A stretch of 64,000 bases of DNA, taken from positions 1-64,000 of the forward strand of contig JAIXMR010000077.1 in assembly GCA_025677835.1 (NCBI GenBank). The letters run 5' to 3'. Positions 29,474 to 41,429 of the stretch are shown one piece after another (within the stretch, counting starts at the first letter, position 1; every line of letters begins with the position of its first letter). The translations under genes were made by a program, and so were the position numbers. The DNA is from Sporodiniella umbellata (Eukaryota > Mucoromycota > Mucoromycetes > Mucorales > Rhizopodaceae). The notes beneath the pieces were generated by a model, which ran no database searches, was not told where the DNA came from, and saw nothing but the letters and a program-made list of their open reading frames with translations.

Positions 29474-31037
29474 GAAAAGGCGATAGAACTGGCGACAAAG
29501 CATTTGCTAAAAAAAGGCTTTTGATATTAGGACTAGAAACCGTGTACTAAAGAACAATGCTAAATTGGCAAAAGCGCAGAAAGAAGGCAATGATATTGGG
29601 TAAACCAAATGGGGAATAGTAGCATCCATAAGAAATCTAAACGTGTATTCAGTGAATGTCGAGATCAAGGCTTCACCAGACCCAAGGTGCTGATATTGCT
29701 CCCTTTTAGAAATACAGTAGTGGATTTGGTTGACACGTTTATCAAGCTTTCTGCTACTGAGCAACAAGAGAATAAAAGTAGATTTTACGAACAGTACAAT
29801 CTACAAGAAGAAGAAGAAATAGATACAACCAAGCCTACAGACTACCTTCAAGACTTCCAAGGCAATATTGACGACCATTTTCGCCTAGGAATCAAGTTTG
29901 CAAAGAAGTCCATGAAGCTCTATTCAGATTTTTATAACGCAGATATAATCGTAGCCTCGCCGCTGGGTCTACGGACTTTGATCGGTGCTGAGGGAGATAA
30001 AAAGCGAGACTTTGATTTTATGTCCTCTATTGAGTTGGTAATTTTGGACCAGGCTCATCATTTCCTGATGCAAAACTGGGAACACATAGAACACATCTTC
30101 CAACATCTCAATTTGATTCCTAAAGAAACCCACGGCTGCGATATTTCAAGAATTAAAAGTTGGTACTTGGACGGAAAGTAAGAAACAAACTAAAAAAAAA
30201 AAAGACTCACTCTGTTAGGGCTAAATATCTTCGACAGACACTGCTTTTCGCTGACTATTTGACACCAGAGTTTAATGCTTTATTCAATAAGCACTTTAAG
30301 AATGTTTCAGGAAAACTAAAAGTTAAACAAGGTTGTGAAGAAGGAACAATTTTAGATGTCATTCCTCAAATACAGCAAGTACGTTTTTTTTTTTTGTGAT
30401 ACACGGCATATACTAATTACATCCACATAGACTTTTACCAGAATAGAGGCACCTAGTCTTAGTGCAATTCATGATATTCGCTACAAGTATTTTATCGAGA
30501 AGGTAAAACAAAAAAAAAAAAAAAAAAAAACATCACAGAAGGACAATACCAACAGGATATTAGACATTGCCTGCACTTCGTAAATCAGCCATTATGCAAT
30601 CACATACCCTGATCTTGATCCCATCTTACTTTGACTTTGTTCGAGTACGCAATTATTTCGAAGACAATCGGTATTCGTATGAGGCATGCTCTGAATACGC
30701 TTCTGGTGGTCAAATTACACGTGCCCGAGCCCAATTCTTTCATGGCCGTTGCGACTTTATGCTTTATACCGAGCGTCTTCATTTCTTCAGACGATACAAC
30801 ATACGAGGTGCCTTTCATGTAGTGTTTTATGGTTTGCCTGACAATCCGGCCTACTATGCGGAAATTGTGAACTTTTTAGGTCTTAAATTTAACCAAGTCA
30901 GTGCAGCAGAGGAAGCTACCTTTTCATGCACTGCTCTGTTTTCCAAATACGATTTCTTAAAAGCGGAGCGTATTGTGGGAACTGAGAAAGCAAGGAAAAT
31001 GTGTACAGCCCAAAAGAACGTTTTCATGTTTTCTTGA
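28276..31037 (+). CDS. UTP25: UTP25 / digestive-organ-expansion-factor, SSU processome
   Basis: Nucleolar U3 snoRNP-associated protein needed for 18S rRNA maturation; it has a helicase-like fold without an active DEAD box. The basic N-terminus (KRSAISKSMKKK) and long Glu/Asp-rich segment are followed by the conserved UTP25 domain. Blocks include KEIRHAYALHALNHV, GFTRPKVLILLPFRNT, DIIVASPLGLRTLIG and, where a DEAD box would be, VILDQAHHFLMQNWEH. Then SHTLILIPSYFDFVRVRN and FYGLPDNPAYYAEIVNF. Five or more introns: the first carries an AT/GT microsatellite, another starts GT followed at once by A27 (29439-29465). Stop 31035-31037. Confidence 0.92.
28527..28570. repeat. (AT)n(GT)n(AT)n microsatellite in UTP25 intron 1
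   Basis: Alternating AT, then GT, then AT dinucleotides within the first intron, directly upstream of its acceptor region. Confidence 0.9.
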
Positions 31038-32676
31038 AATAAAAAGTAAGCTTAAGAAGAACAACCCCTTTTTTTTTTTTTTTTTTTTCAATTTATCAAC
31101 CCTGACTATCCTATTCAGCTATAAAATATGTATACCCACAAGAACCATAGTAACGCTGTTAGTAGTATCGACAATATAACCAATACCTTACTCTGAGTAG
31201 TTTATAGCTATCAATAAGAAGTATAGACCAACACAAAGGCAACGGGACCAAAGATGAATTACAAATTGTGTATGTGTGTATGTGTGTGTGTGTTTTTTTT
31301 TTTTTTTTTTTTTTTTTCAACCAAAACCCCCCCAGCAGACAATGCTCTTTGTGTGATAGTAAGCAAATATGGCACATTCAAATGGATGTTGAAGAGGCGC
31401 TTGCATTAAAGCATATCAACTTTTTCTTTTTGATGCTAATTACTATCCTGGAAGCACACGAATCAAACTAGCAAAAACAAAAACAATCGTTGTAAACTCA
31501 ACAAATTTCTTTCTCATCCAATGTGTCTATTGACTGATAACCAAACCAAAAACAGAAAACAAAAGCCAACAAGGCTACATAAAAGAAAGTCTTTTGTTGC
31601 TCCCATGGCTTTCGTTAGTTTGAGTAAAAGAACAGTTATGCACAGGTTTCTGCCTAGGATCCTTCTGTCAGTAGCAAGAGGCTTTTAGCGTCAGTGCATA
31701 TCCATCTGTCTTCACGCGTAAGGACAGCCAAAAAAAAAAAAATAAAGTCTTTTTCAAAGACAAAGACAGCTATTTGTTTTTGTCTGATTAGCCCTTTTAT
31801 TTGACTGCAAAGCTTGTTGATCCAGAGTCAGCTGGTTTAGATCAAATGATTCGCATTGGTTCTGTAAGCTTTTGGAGGGTGTTGGATTTAGCCTGCGTTG
31901 GCGGAAAGACAAACCATCCAAAAAAAAAGATCTCCAAAAGCCTGTACGACGTACAGGATCTTTGAAGAAGAAAAGCAAGGATCGGCCCTAGACTGGGGGT
32001 TGTCAATGTAAAGATATTTTATAGTCTGAGTGTTTTAAGAGGCGTTTCGTTTTCGTTTTTGTCTTTGTTTTTGTTTTTTTTTTTTTTTTTTTGGAGGGAG
32101 AAATATTTTTGTGCACACTTGTTGGCAGGAGAGGAATACACTGCCCAAGACATATATTTTTAATTTAAAAATGTTGCGCCATATTTTGATATCTGTAAGG
32201 AGTCTCTAACAGAAAAAAAAAAAAAATTTTTTTTTCCATGACAGAGTCAAGCTTGATTGGTAATTCTAGTAAAGTTTATAGATAACCGGAGCTCTGGATT
32301 TGCTCCGTTCTCTTATGAGCTTAAATCTATAGCATAAAGACTAGGCTTTTGTATTTTCTATTTCACTTTATATATTTTTTAATCTGTGCACATTCTCGAC
32401 TTTCTATGCGATAGAAAGCATGTTTGGAGAGTTTTTATTGGCAAGAACAAAGTTCCCGAAAAGAAAAAAACTTTTGAGGATTTCACCTCCCGAATTTTAG
32501 AAAAGAAAAAATCTCCTCATATCCCTTGACGACATAAACACTGAGCAAAAAATAGTAAATAAAAAGAATTCCCTTTCTTTTTCTTTTACTTTTTTTTTTT
32601 TTTTTTTTTTTTTCTTTCCCGTACAAAACAGATACCCAACTTCTTAAATATACTTTTTTTTTTTTTTCTAATAACA
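31038..32676. other. Spacer with low-complexity DNA and a possible small ORF
   Basis: About 1.6 kb. It contains T17 (31072-31088), a GT tract (31270-31292) followed by T25 and CCCCCCC, T19 near 32075, and an A14/T9 inverted repeat at 32213-32236. T-rich tracts near 32590-32665 precede the Cdc4-like ATG. Between 31790 and 31990 on the plus strand there are coding-like stretches (see findings). Nothing is callable as a gene with confidence. Confidence 0.45.
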
Positions 32677-34439
32677 ATGCAAACTGAAGACAATTTGACT
32701 CTATCATTAAGCAACACATCTGTACGAATTACAGAGATTCGTGCAACACAAAACGATTGTGAGCTAAACGATCAGGTAAGAGAGAAATTAGGTTTGAATC
32801 ACTGAAGGTTTACGTTGTTCTGTTTTGAAGCCTTATCTCCCCAACACATATAACCCAGGCTGTGCCCGTAAACGACTAGCGTCTTCAGACACCGACACGA
32901 TCCCCAGTGTCAATCAGGCAGTAGAATACAAACGGCCCCGTCTAGCCAAACAGGCGCTATGGAAACTACCGACCATGCTTGAGACATTTGAGAGTTTTTC
33001 GGCCACTTCCCAGACCGAGTTTATTTTACAGCTTTTAAAGAAATCTTCACAGTGCACCCTTCAGTTGATGAATGCCATGATCAGCTCGAGCATGCATCAA
33101 GACTGTCTATCTTATTTACCCCTAGAAATCACTCGACGCATTATCAGTTACCTTGACCCTTTCTCACTCAGCCGAGCCTCGTGCGTTTCCAAGCAATGGC
33201 AGAAGATCATTGATCGCGACAGCCAGACGTGGATCCGCTGCCTTGCTGTCGACAACTACCGACTGCAGGATCCTATCACGCAACAACCCAGTGAAGACTA
33301 CAAACGACTGTATGCTCGCCACCATACCCTCCGACAGAACTGGCGCAAGGGTCGGTCCAAACAGACGGGTTTCAAAGGCCATGACAAGTTTGTAGTGACT
33401 TGTCTTCAGTTTGACAACGACAAGATTGTCTCGGGCGCTGACGATTCCCATATCAACATTTACGACACCCTCACCGGTGAGAAGCGAATGACACTCGAGG
33501 GGCATGAAGGTGGTGTCTGGGCGCTTCAGTACGTCGGCCAAACGTTAGTTACAGGTTCGACGGATCGACGGGTCCGTGTATGGGACATGAGCACCGGTCG
33601 ATGCACTCACCTCTTTACCGGTCATACCTCCACCATTCGTTGTTTGCTGATCACTCAGCCCACAGACGAGCTGCCAGCCATGATTGTCACTGGCTCGCGC
33701 GATTCGACCTTACGGATCTGGAGACTGCCACAGCCTGGAGACACACCTCATTTCGGTGAAGGCCCTAACCCTTACTTTGTTCATGCCCTGTTGGGTCATA
33801 GTCAGTCCGTACGGGCCATTGCTGCCCATGGGCACCGCGTTGTCAGTGGCAGCTATGATAACACTGTCGGCATCTGGGATATGCGTACTGGACAACCTAT
33901 TCATATGATGGAAGGACACACTCAGAAAGTCTATTCTGTCGTGATCGATGTCGAACGTAACCGGTGTATGAGCGGCAGCATGGATTCTTCTGTACGTATC
34001 TGGGATATGGAAACCGGTGAATGTCTTAAAAGGCTCGAAGGCCATACCTTGCTCGTAGGCTTGCTCGGCCTCACGCCACACTACCTTGTTTCCGCCGCTG
34101 CCGATGCCACCCTACGTGTCTGGTCTCCTGAATCCGGCGTCTGTCAGCATGCTCTCTCAGGCCATAGCAATTCCATCACTTGCTTTCAACACGATAACGA
34201 TAAAGTCATCTCTGGTGCAGAAGGTGGCCTCAAAATGTGGGATATCAAAACTGGCGCTTTCATAAGAGACTTGATTACTGATGTCGATGGTGTTTGGCGG
34301 GTGGCTTTCGATGAAAGACGATGCATTGCTGCTCTACAAAGGTATAAACATCATCTGTTTCTTAACACTCTACTTATCGCAACGTAGAAAAAATGAAACT
34401 TATTTTAGAATCTTGGATTTTGGAAAGTTCAATTTGTAA
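32677..34439 (+). CDS. F-box/WD40 protein, Cdc4/Fbw7/Pop1 type
   Basis: Substrate receptor of an SCF ubiquitin ligase. Three exons (32677-32775, 32831-34341, 34388-34439) give 553 aa. The third exon was found because the family ends with a Leu-Asp-Phe tail (TYFRILDFG), which the unspliced frame lacks. F-box: YLPLEITRRIISYLDPFSLS. A helical linker is followed by eight WD40 blades (for example VSGADDSHINIYD, VTGSTDRRVRVWD, VSGSYDNTVGIWD, MSGSMDSSVRIWD). RVRVWDMSTGRC and neighbouring Arg residues fit phosphodegron-binding propellers. The gene is more GC-rich and less intron-broken than its neighbours. In yeasts this class degrades cell-cycle inhibitors; the target here is unknown. Confidence 0.9.
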
Positions 34440-34547
34440 ATTAGATTATAAACAAATTTTTTTATTCTTTTGGATGGATTTTGATTGGATAGAAGGGCAT
34501 TATTTTATTTAATTATTCTTCTTCGTTTTTATTCTCTTGTTTAAAAG

Positions 34548-35548
34548 ATGATTTCCAAGATGCCTTTAAGAAAAAAAAGAAATTTTAAAAACTTGACACT
34601 TGAAGACTCGCCTGTCGTGGTGAGTAATTCTGAGAGTAATAAGGCTTCTACACCCAAGACAAGTACAGATGCTACAGACTATACTCAACTTTATGAACAA
34701 TTAAGTGAGCTCGAAATTGGACTGGAGATGAGACTAGATCTACGCCCAGAGGATTTTACATCGATAGACGAACTGGGTAGAGGGAACGGGGGAACAGTCA
34801 GTAAAGTGCTTCATGTAAGAACAAACACTGTTATGGCCAAAAAGGTATATAAAAGAAAAAAAAAAAAAAAAAACCCCCCCATTAGGAATCTACAAACGAA
34901 AATGTTCATACTTGTACTCGCACTGACCCAACGGCAGATTGTTCATGTGGATGCCAAGATGAACGTTCGAAAGCAGATCATGCGAGAGTTGCAGTTTATG
35001 CACGACTGTAATTCCAAACACATTGTTAGTTTTTATGGTGCCTTTATGAACGGCGGAGATATATCCATCTGTATGGAATATATGGATGCTGGGTAAATAA
35101 AAGCAAAGAATCAAACAAGTCTACTTAATTTGCCCTTGACCATACTAGCTCACTCGATCAGATTTACAAGAAGCATGGCCCGTTTCCGCTAGATGTCCTG
35201 AAAAAAGTAGCTTATGCGGTAAGTGTGGAGATATGGTGACGAAGGACAGTGCTGATATCTCATACAAAGATTGTGGACGGGTTGATCTATCTTTACGACG
35301 AACACCGCATTATTCATCGAGGTAAAGATTCACTATTAACTTATCCTGAAATCATTCATATATTTCTTCTTTTAGATCTCAAGCCCTCAAATGTCTTGGT
35401 CAACTCACAAGGACAGATCAAACTATGCGATTTTGGCGTTTCTGGACAGTTGATTAATTCTGTTGCTGATACCTTTGTAGGCACCAGTTCTTATATGAGC
35501 GTAGGTTTAGCATAACAACAACTGTACATTTAAAACGTCTTTTTCTTT

Positions 35549-35590
<42 letters not shown>

Positions 35591-36085
35591 GCCTGAGCGT
35601 ATTATGGGATCTCCCTATTCTGTCAAATCAGACGTCTGGTCTTTAGGTATCACTCTAATGGAACTCGCCCTAGGCCGCTTTCCTTTTCCTCCGGAAGGCA
35701 CACCTCTTTCTATCTTTGAACTATTACAACACATTGTACATGAACCTGTACCTGTATTCCCAGCCAACAAATATCCCAAAGACCTAACCGACTTTGTTTC
35801 CATTTGGTAAATGAAATATATACACATATATAAACTCAGCCGTTTTTGCTTTCTATCTAGTCTAACAAAAGATGTTCAGTTACGAGCTACTCCTAGTCAG
35901 GTGATGGTAATCGTTTACTTTATAGAATAGATACATAGACTAACTCTTGCTTTTTTCTTTTGTATCCCAAAAAGAATCACGACTATCTGGTTTCTGCTGC
36001 CACCGAAAAAGTAGACCTTATTAAATGGGCCAAAGCTATCACTAGCCCTCCTGCTCGCGTAGACATTTCCAAAATACGAAAATAA
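34548..36085 (+). CDS. MAP kinase kinase, Ste7/Byr1/Fuz7-like
   Basis: Dual-specificity kinase activating a MAPK. The disordered N-terminus includes a basic stretch ([16 protein letters not shown]) that could be a MAPK docking site. Kinase motifs: glycine loop [13 protein letters not shown], Ala-Lys-Lys at the ATP lysine, [11 protein letters not shown] (split by an intron after the Arg codon), CDFGVSGQL and [18 protein letters not shown]. The activation loop Ser-x-Ala-x-Thr is that of MAP2Ks and nearest the mating/pheromone type; this subfamily call is inference. Introns near 34844-34936, 35093-35148, 35220-35268, 35322-35374, 35501-35590, 35808-35859 and 35901-35974. The 35501 intron contains T10/A33. 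Confidence 0.9.
35546..35588. repeat. T10/A33 homopolymer pair in MAP2K intron
   Basis: Ten T followed by thirty-three A, ending two bases before the AG acceptor, so the usual pyrimidine tract is replaced by poly-A. Confidence 0.9.
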
Positions 36086-36206
36086 ACACACACGCATACA
36101 TATATATATATATATATATATACGTACACACATAAATACATGTTCTAATATCTTAGCTCAGTATCACTTTGAAAAAAAAAAAAAAAATCCGTTTTAGCGG
36201 CTGTGT

Positions 36207-36461
36207 ATGTCCCTATTATTTTGTTTTGATTTTTCCTATAGAGCTATCAATATGATATATTTAGCTAAGGTGGAAAGCAAACCGCTGACCTTTTTGAGTA
36301 AAATCGTCTTGGCAAATCATAAAGACGCATGCGCAAAAGTTTTTTTTTTTTTCTTTAGGGAGTTGTCTATTCTTCAGAAAGTAGGAGATTCTCCATGTTC
36401 CATGTCCTTGTATATAGTTGGAGTGTCCTTTTTACCTCAGAAACCTATAGCTTGTTTGTAA
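36207..36461 (+). pseudogene. Possible protein-kinase N-lobe relic
   Basis: An 84-codon open stretch downstream of the MAP2K reads YLAKVESKPLTFLSKIVLA, then RELSILQKVGDSPC and SLYIVGVSFLPQKPIACL. This order (beta-3-like strand, helix C with Arg-Glu-Leu-x-Ile-Leu, then a strand with Leu-Tyr-x-x-Gly-Val) resembles a kinase N-lobe. No Gly loop, HRD or DFG follows in any frame, so if real it is a fragment. A T13 run interrupts the middle. Low confidence; it could be chance. Confidence 0.25.
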
Positions 36462-37547
36462 GCCTATAAGAGAAATCTTTCAAGTGTTTTAGGTTAATCG
36501 GTTTGTTGTATGGTAGTACTAATGAGACATAGTTTACCAACCTCATTATCCTAAATACGACCGTTTTTTATGCTCTTTCCATGGTAATGCCTTACAAATC
36601 TATATCCTGGATCATATATTTAGTATAAATCATTAAAGTAATATTTCAGTACACATTGTTTAGCAACTGAGCTGTAATGCCTTTAAACAGGAAACAGTCC
36701 CTTGGTCATTGTGGTTATTTCTGACCTGTAAAAACCAAACCTATATTTTTTGAGTACATCAAGGACACTTAGTAAATCCCTAAAACTGCCTTTTTTTGTA
36801 ATCAGCGTTTGTACTTTTCAAGCTTTTGATTTATTCACAATCTTTTCAGGTTATCTATGAGATGAATGAGTAAAAAAAAAATACACACAAAACAACAACG
36901 ATCTATATGTCAAACGCTGATATCATCATTTAAACTAAAAAAAAAAACCGCCAGTTGTCTATCAATAAACTTAATATCTGTCGGAGGAACAATTACTCAA
37001 AAACCGACTGATCGTGACCTAAACAAAAAGATACTCTAATAGTACAATTCTAAACTACATCAGTCTGATTCTTTTTGTATACACTTTTCCTATCGACGCT
37101 AGGCAATATAAACTATATTATAATTAGCGAATATATAAAACCATAGTGTCTCTTTTGAAGGCAAAAGTCTCTGTTTATCATTTTCCAAATCAATCTCTGT
37201 TTTTTGCTGATGGAGTGATCTAAGGCAAAACCAGGTAGATAGCCCATATTACCAGGACACAAAAAGGGTATATATCGTCAGCAAAAGTGAGAGCATCTGA
37301 CATATAACGTTGATACATTATATCATGATAATAAAAAAAGAAAGAGGGTACAAAAATAGACTAAATGTCACATACAGTAGTACGAATGTTGTAATGTTCA
37401 AGTTGCCATAGCCATAAATAACAAAAAAAAAAAAAAAGGGCGCTACCTAAACGTAATGGCAACATAGGGTCCAAAAGTATATAAACAGCTGTTTTCTTTT
37501 TTTTTCAAAAAAATAACATTATCACTGTTTTCTTTAAATTCCAAAAA
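36462..37547. other. Spacer upstream of CYSTM gene
   Basis: No gene seen. A TATATAAAAC-like stretch at 37132-37140 and GTATATAAACAG at 37479-37490 lie upstream of the ATG at 37548; the latter is a plausible TATA element about 65 bp before the start. Confidence 0.4.
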
Positions 37548-37801
37548 ATGAGCCAACCTGTCAATACAACCGAAGTTCCCCTAACCACTTTAAGCCCTGC
37601 TTATATTCAAAACACAATGTCAACTGTATCTAACGATACACCATCAACACAGCCTGAACAAAACCGTAAGTGTAAATTGTTGAAATCCGATATTTACCTT
37701 TACTAGAAGAAGCTCTAAGATTGAAAGGCGGAGCAGGTTGTCTGACCGAATGTTTGGCTGCTATTGGCTGTTGTTGTATCTGTGAAGAGTGCTGCTGCTA
37801 A
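37548..37801 (+). CDS. CYSTM-type cysteine-rich micro-protein
   Basis: Two exons (37548-37665 and 37707-37801, 41-bp intron) encode 70 aa. The N-terminus is Thr/Ser/Gln-rich and disordered. The C-terminus reads KGGAGCLTECLAAIGCCCIC and finishes EECCC. A Gly/Ala/Cys-rich hydrophobic helix packed with Cys is the CYSTM module found in tail-anchored stress-tolerance micro-proteins of fungi and plants. Expected location is the plasma membrane, possibly palmitoylated. The ORF is split by the intron and easily missed. A TATA-like element precedes it. Confidence 0.82.
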
Positions 37802-38353
37802 ATCGTAATCGACCTGTATAATGTCTTAAAAAGGACATTCTTCTTCAATTCCCCTTTCTTTTTACTTTTTTTAGTATAAAAAATACCCCAGTCATCATTT
37901 TTAACTTTTTGGTGCAAGCTATTTTGGAATAGACAACCCATTACCTTTTACCTTCTGTTTCATATATACTGGCTATCAACACAAAAACGATCCAATTTTT
38001 TATAAAAAAAAAAAATGAGGAAAAAGCTAGGACTTTTTTTTCTATATATTACAGAAAAAAGAAAGTTCTCAACACTGGATAATCCGGCTGCTCACACTCT
38101 TCTATGCTTTGTACTACAAGCAATTTATGTGCCAATTTAACTTAGAACCATTCTTTTATATTATTTTAATTGGTGAATTTTTTATAAAAGAGCCTTAAGC
38201 ATGAGAAACAAAGACCGACAGTGCTACATAAGAATATATGTGTTTTTTTTTCACGTTGTTTTACTCTTTTTCTTTAATATAAAAAATAAATTAAATAAAC
38301 ATTTTTTATTGTTACAACAATTTTCTTTTCTTTCTTCTTTTAAAGTAAAATCA
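37802..38353. other. Spacer CYSTM to lyase gene
   Basis: AT-rich; no gene. Pyrimidine-rich TTTCTTTTCTTTCTTC lies about 20-40 bp upstream of the lyase ATG at 38354. Confidence 0.4.
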
Positions 38354-39382
38354 ATGTTTATTAATCCATTGGCTTTATTGGTTTCATTGGCATTCCCATT
38401 GTTGTCTATACAGGCTGCAAGTACCAAGAAAAAGAATACAAATAGTTGGGAATTCAACAATTGGAACCGTTATCGATCGTCAGAAGTGATTGTGGGTCTC
38501 AATAGTCCCTGGAGTTCGGGTTGGAAAGTACCCAAGCATCGAGGTTGGCTTTGGGCTTGGTCAGGATCCGAAAAAACCAATGCAGGAGTCAAGGATCCTT
38601 CAGGAAAGAGCAAAGATTATGTGTTACGCGTCAAATACAACGCACACTCCAGAAATCCGGAGGGAAATTTGGTAGGTGGCCTGGGCTTTTTGGCTGAGCC
38701 TTTAGTGGCCTCTAAACGTTCAAAACAAGTGACATTGGAATACAGTGTCTACTTTCCTAAATCATTTGATTTCGTGAAAGGCGGTAAACTTCCCGGAATC
38801 TTTGGTGGTAGCGGCGAATGCACGGGTGGAGAGGAAATAAACTCTTGCTTTACTTCGAGGTAAAATATATTATGATGTTTCCACATCCTCTAGATATCAA
38901 TACCTATCTCTAGACTTATGTGGAGAGAAGGCGGAATGGGTGAAGTTTACTCTTACCTTCCTCATAACAAACAACGTTCAGACATCTGCGACAATAAAAT
39001 TAACATCTGTAATTCGGATTATGGTTATAGCTTGGGTCGAAGTCTCTTCAAATTCAAAAAAGGTGCCTGGACAAAAGTTCGTCAAGTTATAGATCTAAAC
39101 ACTCCCGATAAAAAAAATGGTCGTATTCGTCTATATGTTAATGGTGTCAAAAAAGTAGATATCCCCAAAGTACTCATTCGTACTAAAAGTACACCTAAAA
39201 CCATCGGCATCAGTAAGCAAAAAAAAAAAAAAAAAAAAAAGGAATCTAGCTTTCTTTTTTATTAACTCAACGTTTCTCTTTCTACAGTGTTCCATACCTT
39301 TTTTGGTGGATCAGACAATACATGGCGTACACCCAATACGCAATACAGTTATTTTAAAAACTTTAAGTTTAATGTTAAATAG
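38354..39382 (+). CDS. Secreted polysaccharide lyase, PL14-like
   Basis: Three exons (38354-38859, 38914-39212, 39288-39382) give 299 aa. A signal peptide is clear (MFINPLALLVSLAFPLLSIQ). The mature part has the jelly-roll blocks of PL14-type lyases: LEYSVYFPKSFDFVKGGKLP, CTGGEE, TRLMWREGGMGEVYSYLP, GAWTKVRQVIDLNTP, GRIRLYVNG and HTFFGGSDNTW. The last exon supplies YSYFKNFKFNVK. PL14 enzymes cleave glucuronan or alginate-type uronic acid polymers by beta-elimination. Mucoralean walls contain glucuronic-acid polymers, so wall remodelling is possible; this is inference. An earlier in-frame ATG (38201) is not preferred because it would bury the signal peptide. Confidence 0.8.
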
Positions 39383-40096
39383 AAAAGCAGAGCAATCCTC
39401 ATCTTTATTTCATATATACAATTTTTTAATGAACATTTGTCTTTCTCTCTTTGAAAAAAAAAAAAAGAAGCTATTATCTGGAAGAGAGGTTACATTTTTG
39501 TAATTGAAATCACTTGACGTTTTGAATATAATCATAATTGGATATGGCTGTACAAGATGTGTTTTAAAAAAAAAACATCACATTCTTTAATCTGTACTTT
39601 AGTAATACTCAGCTTTCTTCTATATATATGAATACAATATAAGGCATAACACTAAAAAGTATGGAAACCAAAGAACCGGAATACAAGATAGCACAAGATA
39701 AGCATATCATGACAGTAATGGCTATAACAAAGTTCGTTGCTTAAATAGCATGTAAGAAGTTCTGACATTGCCTGCTATTCCATCTTGGACTTTTCTGTTT
39801 TCATGTCCATTATCAAAAAACAATTGGACTTTAATTTTTATCAGGATACGACTTTTTTTTTTAAAAAAAAAAAACCTCTTTGTTACCTTTTTTTTGTCGT
39901 GCTTCCATAAAAAATATGATAGGTTTCTACGTAACATCTGTAATCCCATTTTACTCTCGTATTCGATTTGAGATACTGAGTATATAATTTATAGTACCAA
40001 ATAAAAAAAGACATAAAAAAAACACTATAAAAAGACCTATCAGTTTTGACTTTTGTTCAAAAAAAAAAAAAAAAAGGACCAAGATAGTAGAAGAAA
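39383..40096. other. Spacer lyase to deaminase gene
   Basis: No gene seen. It contains A12 near 39457, A10 near 39565, a T11/A12 inverted repeat near 39852-39875 and A15 near 40060 just upstream of the next ATG. Confidence 0.45.
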
Positions 40097-40996
40097 ATGA
40101 AGGTTTACTTTATCCTTGTTTTGTTTATTGCTACCGTATTTGCAGATTGCCAGAATAGATCGAGCCAGGAACTAATCGATGAGTGCTATATGAAGATCGC
40201 TCTGGATTATGCTTTACTCCACAACCCAAAGTTTCCTTTTGGTGCATTAATTGTAAACCATGACAAAAATCAGATATCTTGTTATGGAGCTAATTCAAAC
40301 ACAAAAAACGTATTACTTCACGGTATATACAATATTCTATATACAAACAAAAAGCTAATTTTAAAAATAGGAGAAACATCGGCTTTTTGGAAGTAAGTAC
40401 ATTTAGCTATGAACAGTAAATTTATAGATGGCTTTAATAGCTGCACTGAACTTTATCCTTCACCCACAAACAACGATATGACACACCCTGGCTTGAACTG
40501 GTCTCATCAAACTCTTTATACTACAGGAGAACCTGTAAGTACTACCTTCTATGTATATATACTAAAAGTCTCTTAATATTTGTTTTTGTATACAGTGTCC
40601 TATGTGCGCTACACAAAGTATCTACAGAGGTGTTGCTCGTGTTATTTGGGGAACTTCTATTCCTGATATCAATCGAAGCGGGAGAGAACAAATCACTATT
40701 CGAATGTAATTTTATAATAATATATGTATATATCAAAGTTCCTTTTTTTTAAAAAAAAAATTGCTCAATTTAGGCAAGAAGTAATTCGATCAGCAAAACT
40801 AGGTGCTGATCAACCTAATCCCAAAGTACCTAAAATCAAGGGCGGTATTTTAAAAGACGAGTGCGATTCGGCTTTTTGGTGCGCTTTTGCTCCTTTCAGA
40901 GATAAAAAATATCTACTGAAGATGAAAGAAAAAGGGCTGTTGGGCTACATCAAAGACAGAGAAGCAAGGTTCAAGTGCCCCTCTTTGATTGTCTAA
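40097..40996 (+). CDS. Secreted CMP/dCMP-type (nucleobase) deaminase
   Basis: Zinc-dependent deaminase fold with a signal peptide (MKVYFILVLFIATVFA). Five exons (40097-40322, 40371-40392, 40441-40534, 40596-40705, 40774-40996) total 675 nt, 224 aa. Catalytic motif 1 is HGE (split across intron 1; exon 2 is only 22 nt), followed by TSAFWNCTELYPSP. Motif 2 is TTGEPCPMCATQSIYRG. Zinc ligands (His, two Cys) and the catalytic Glu are intact. Relatives act on cytosine, guanine or adenosine; the substrate here cannot be told. Secretion suggests salvage of environmental nucleobases. Its Cys-bearing C-terminal extension (ILKDECDSAFWCAF) may form disulphides. Confidence 0.82.
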
Positions 40997-41429
40997 AGAA
41001 CGATGGCGGTATCCATTTATTTCTTTTATTCCATGGTCAGCCAACTCCATGTAAAAATACGCTGTAAATAAACCCAAATAATCGTTGGAAATTTTTTGTA
41101 AAAAAGACTACCATTTCTTAACCTTGCTATATTTTGTTAGGCCATCTACGGTTTATACATTTGTTTTTTGTATGCAAATAACAAACAAAGGCAGATTTTT
41201 TATGTGTACATTCCTTGTTGCGTACAGCTGCATAGCATTTAAAACAACGGGAACATATTCAGATCTCTTAGAAGATACACAACAGCTTTATGAGTTGCGC
41301 TAACTATGTCTAATCACTCGAAAAAAATAGTGAAAGAGCCGTCACTGAATGACAGCTTGGAGTTTTATTTTGAGGTGTCTTTTTTTCTTAACCCACTGCG
41401 CACTTTTTTTTTATATTAAAAAAACCGCT
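40997..41429. other. Spacer upstream of Erv1
   Basis: No supportable gene. An open stretch ending FKTTGTYSDLLEDTQQLYEL at 41301 shows no family resemblance. Confidence 0.4.
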
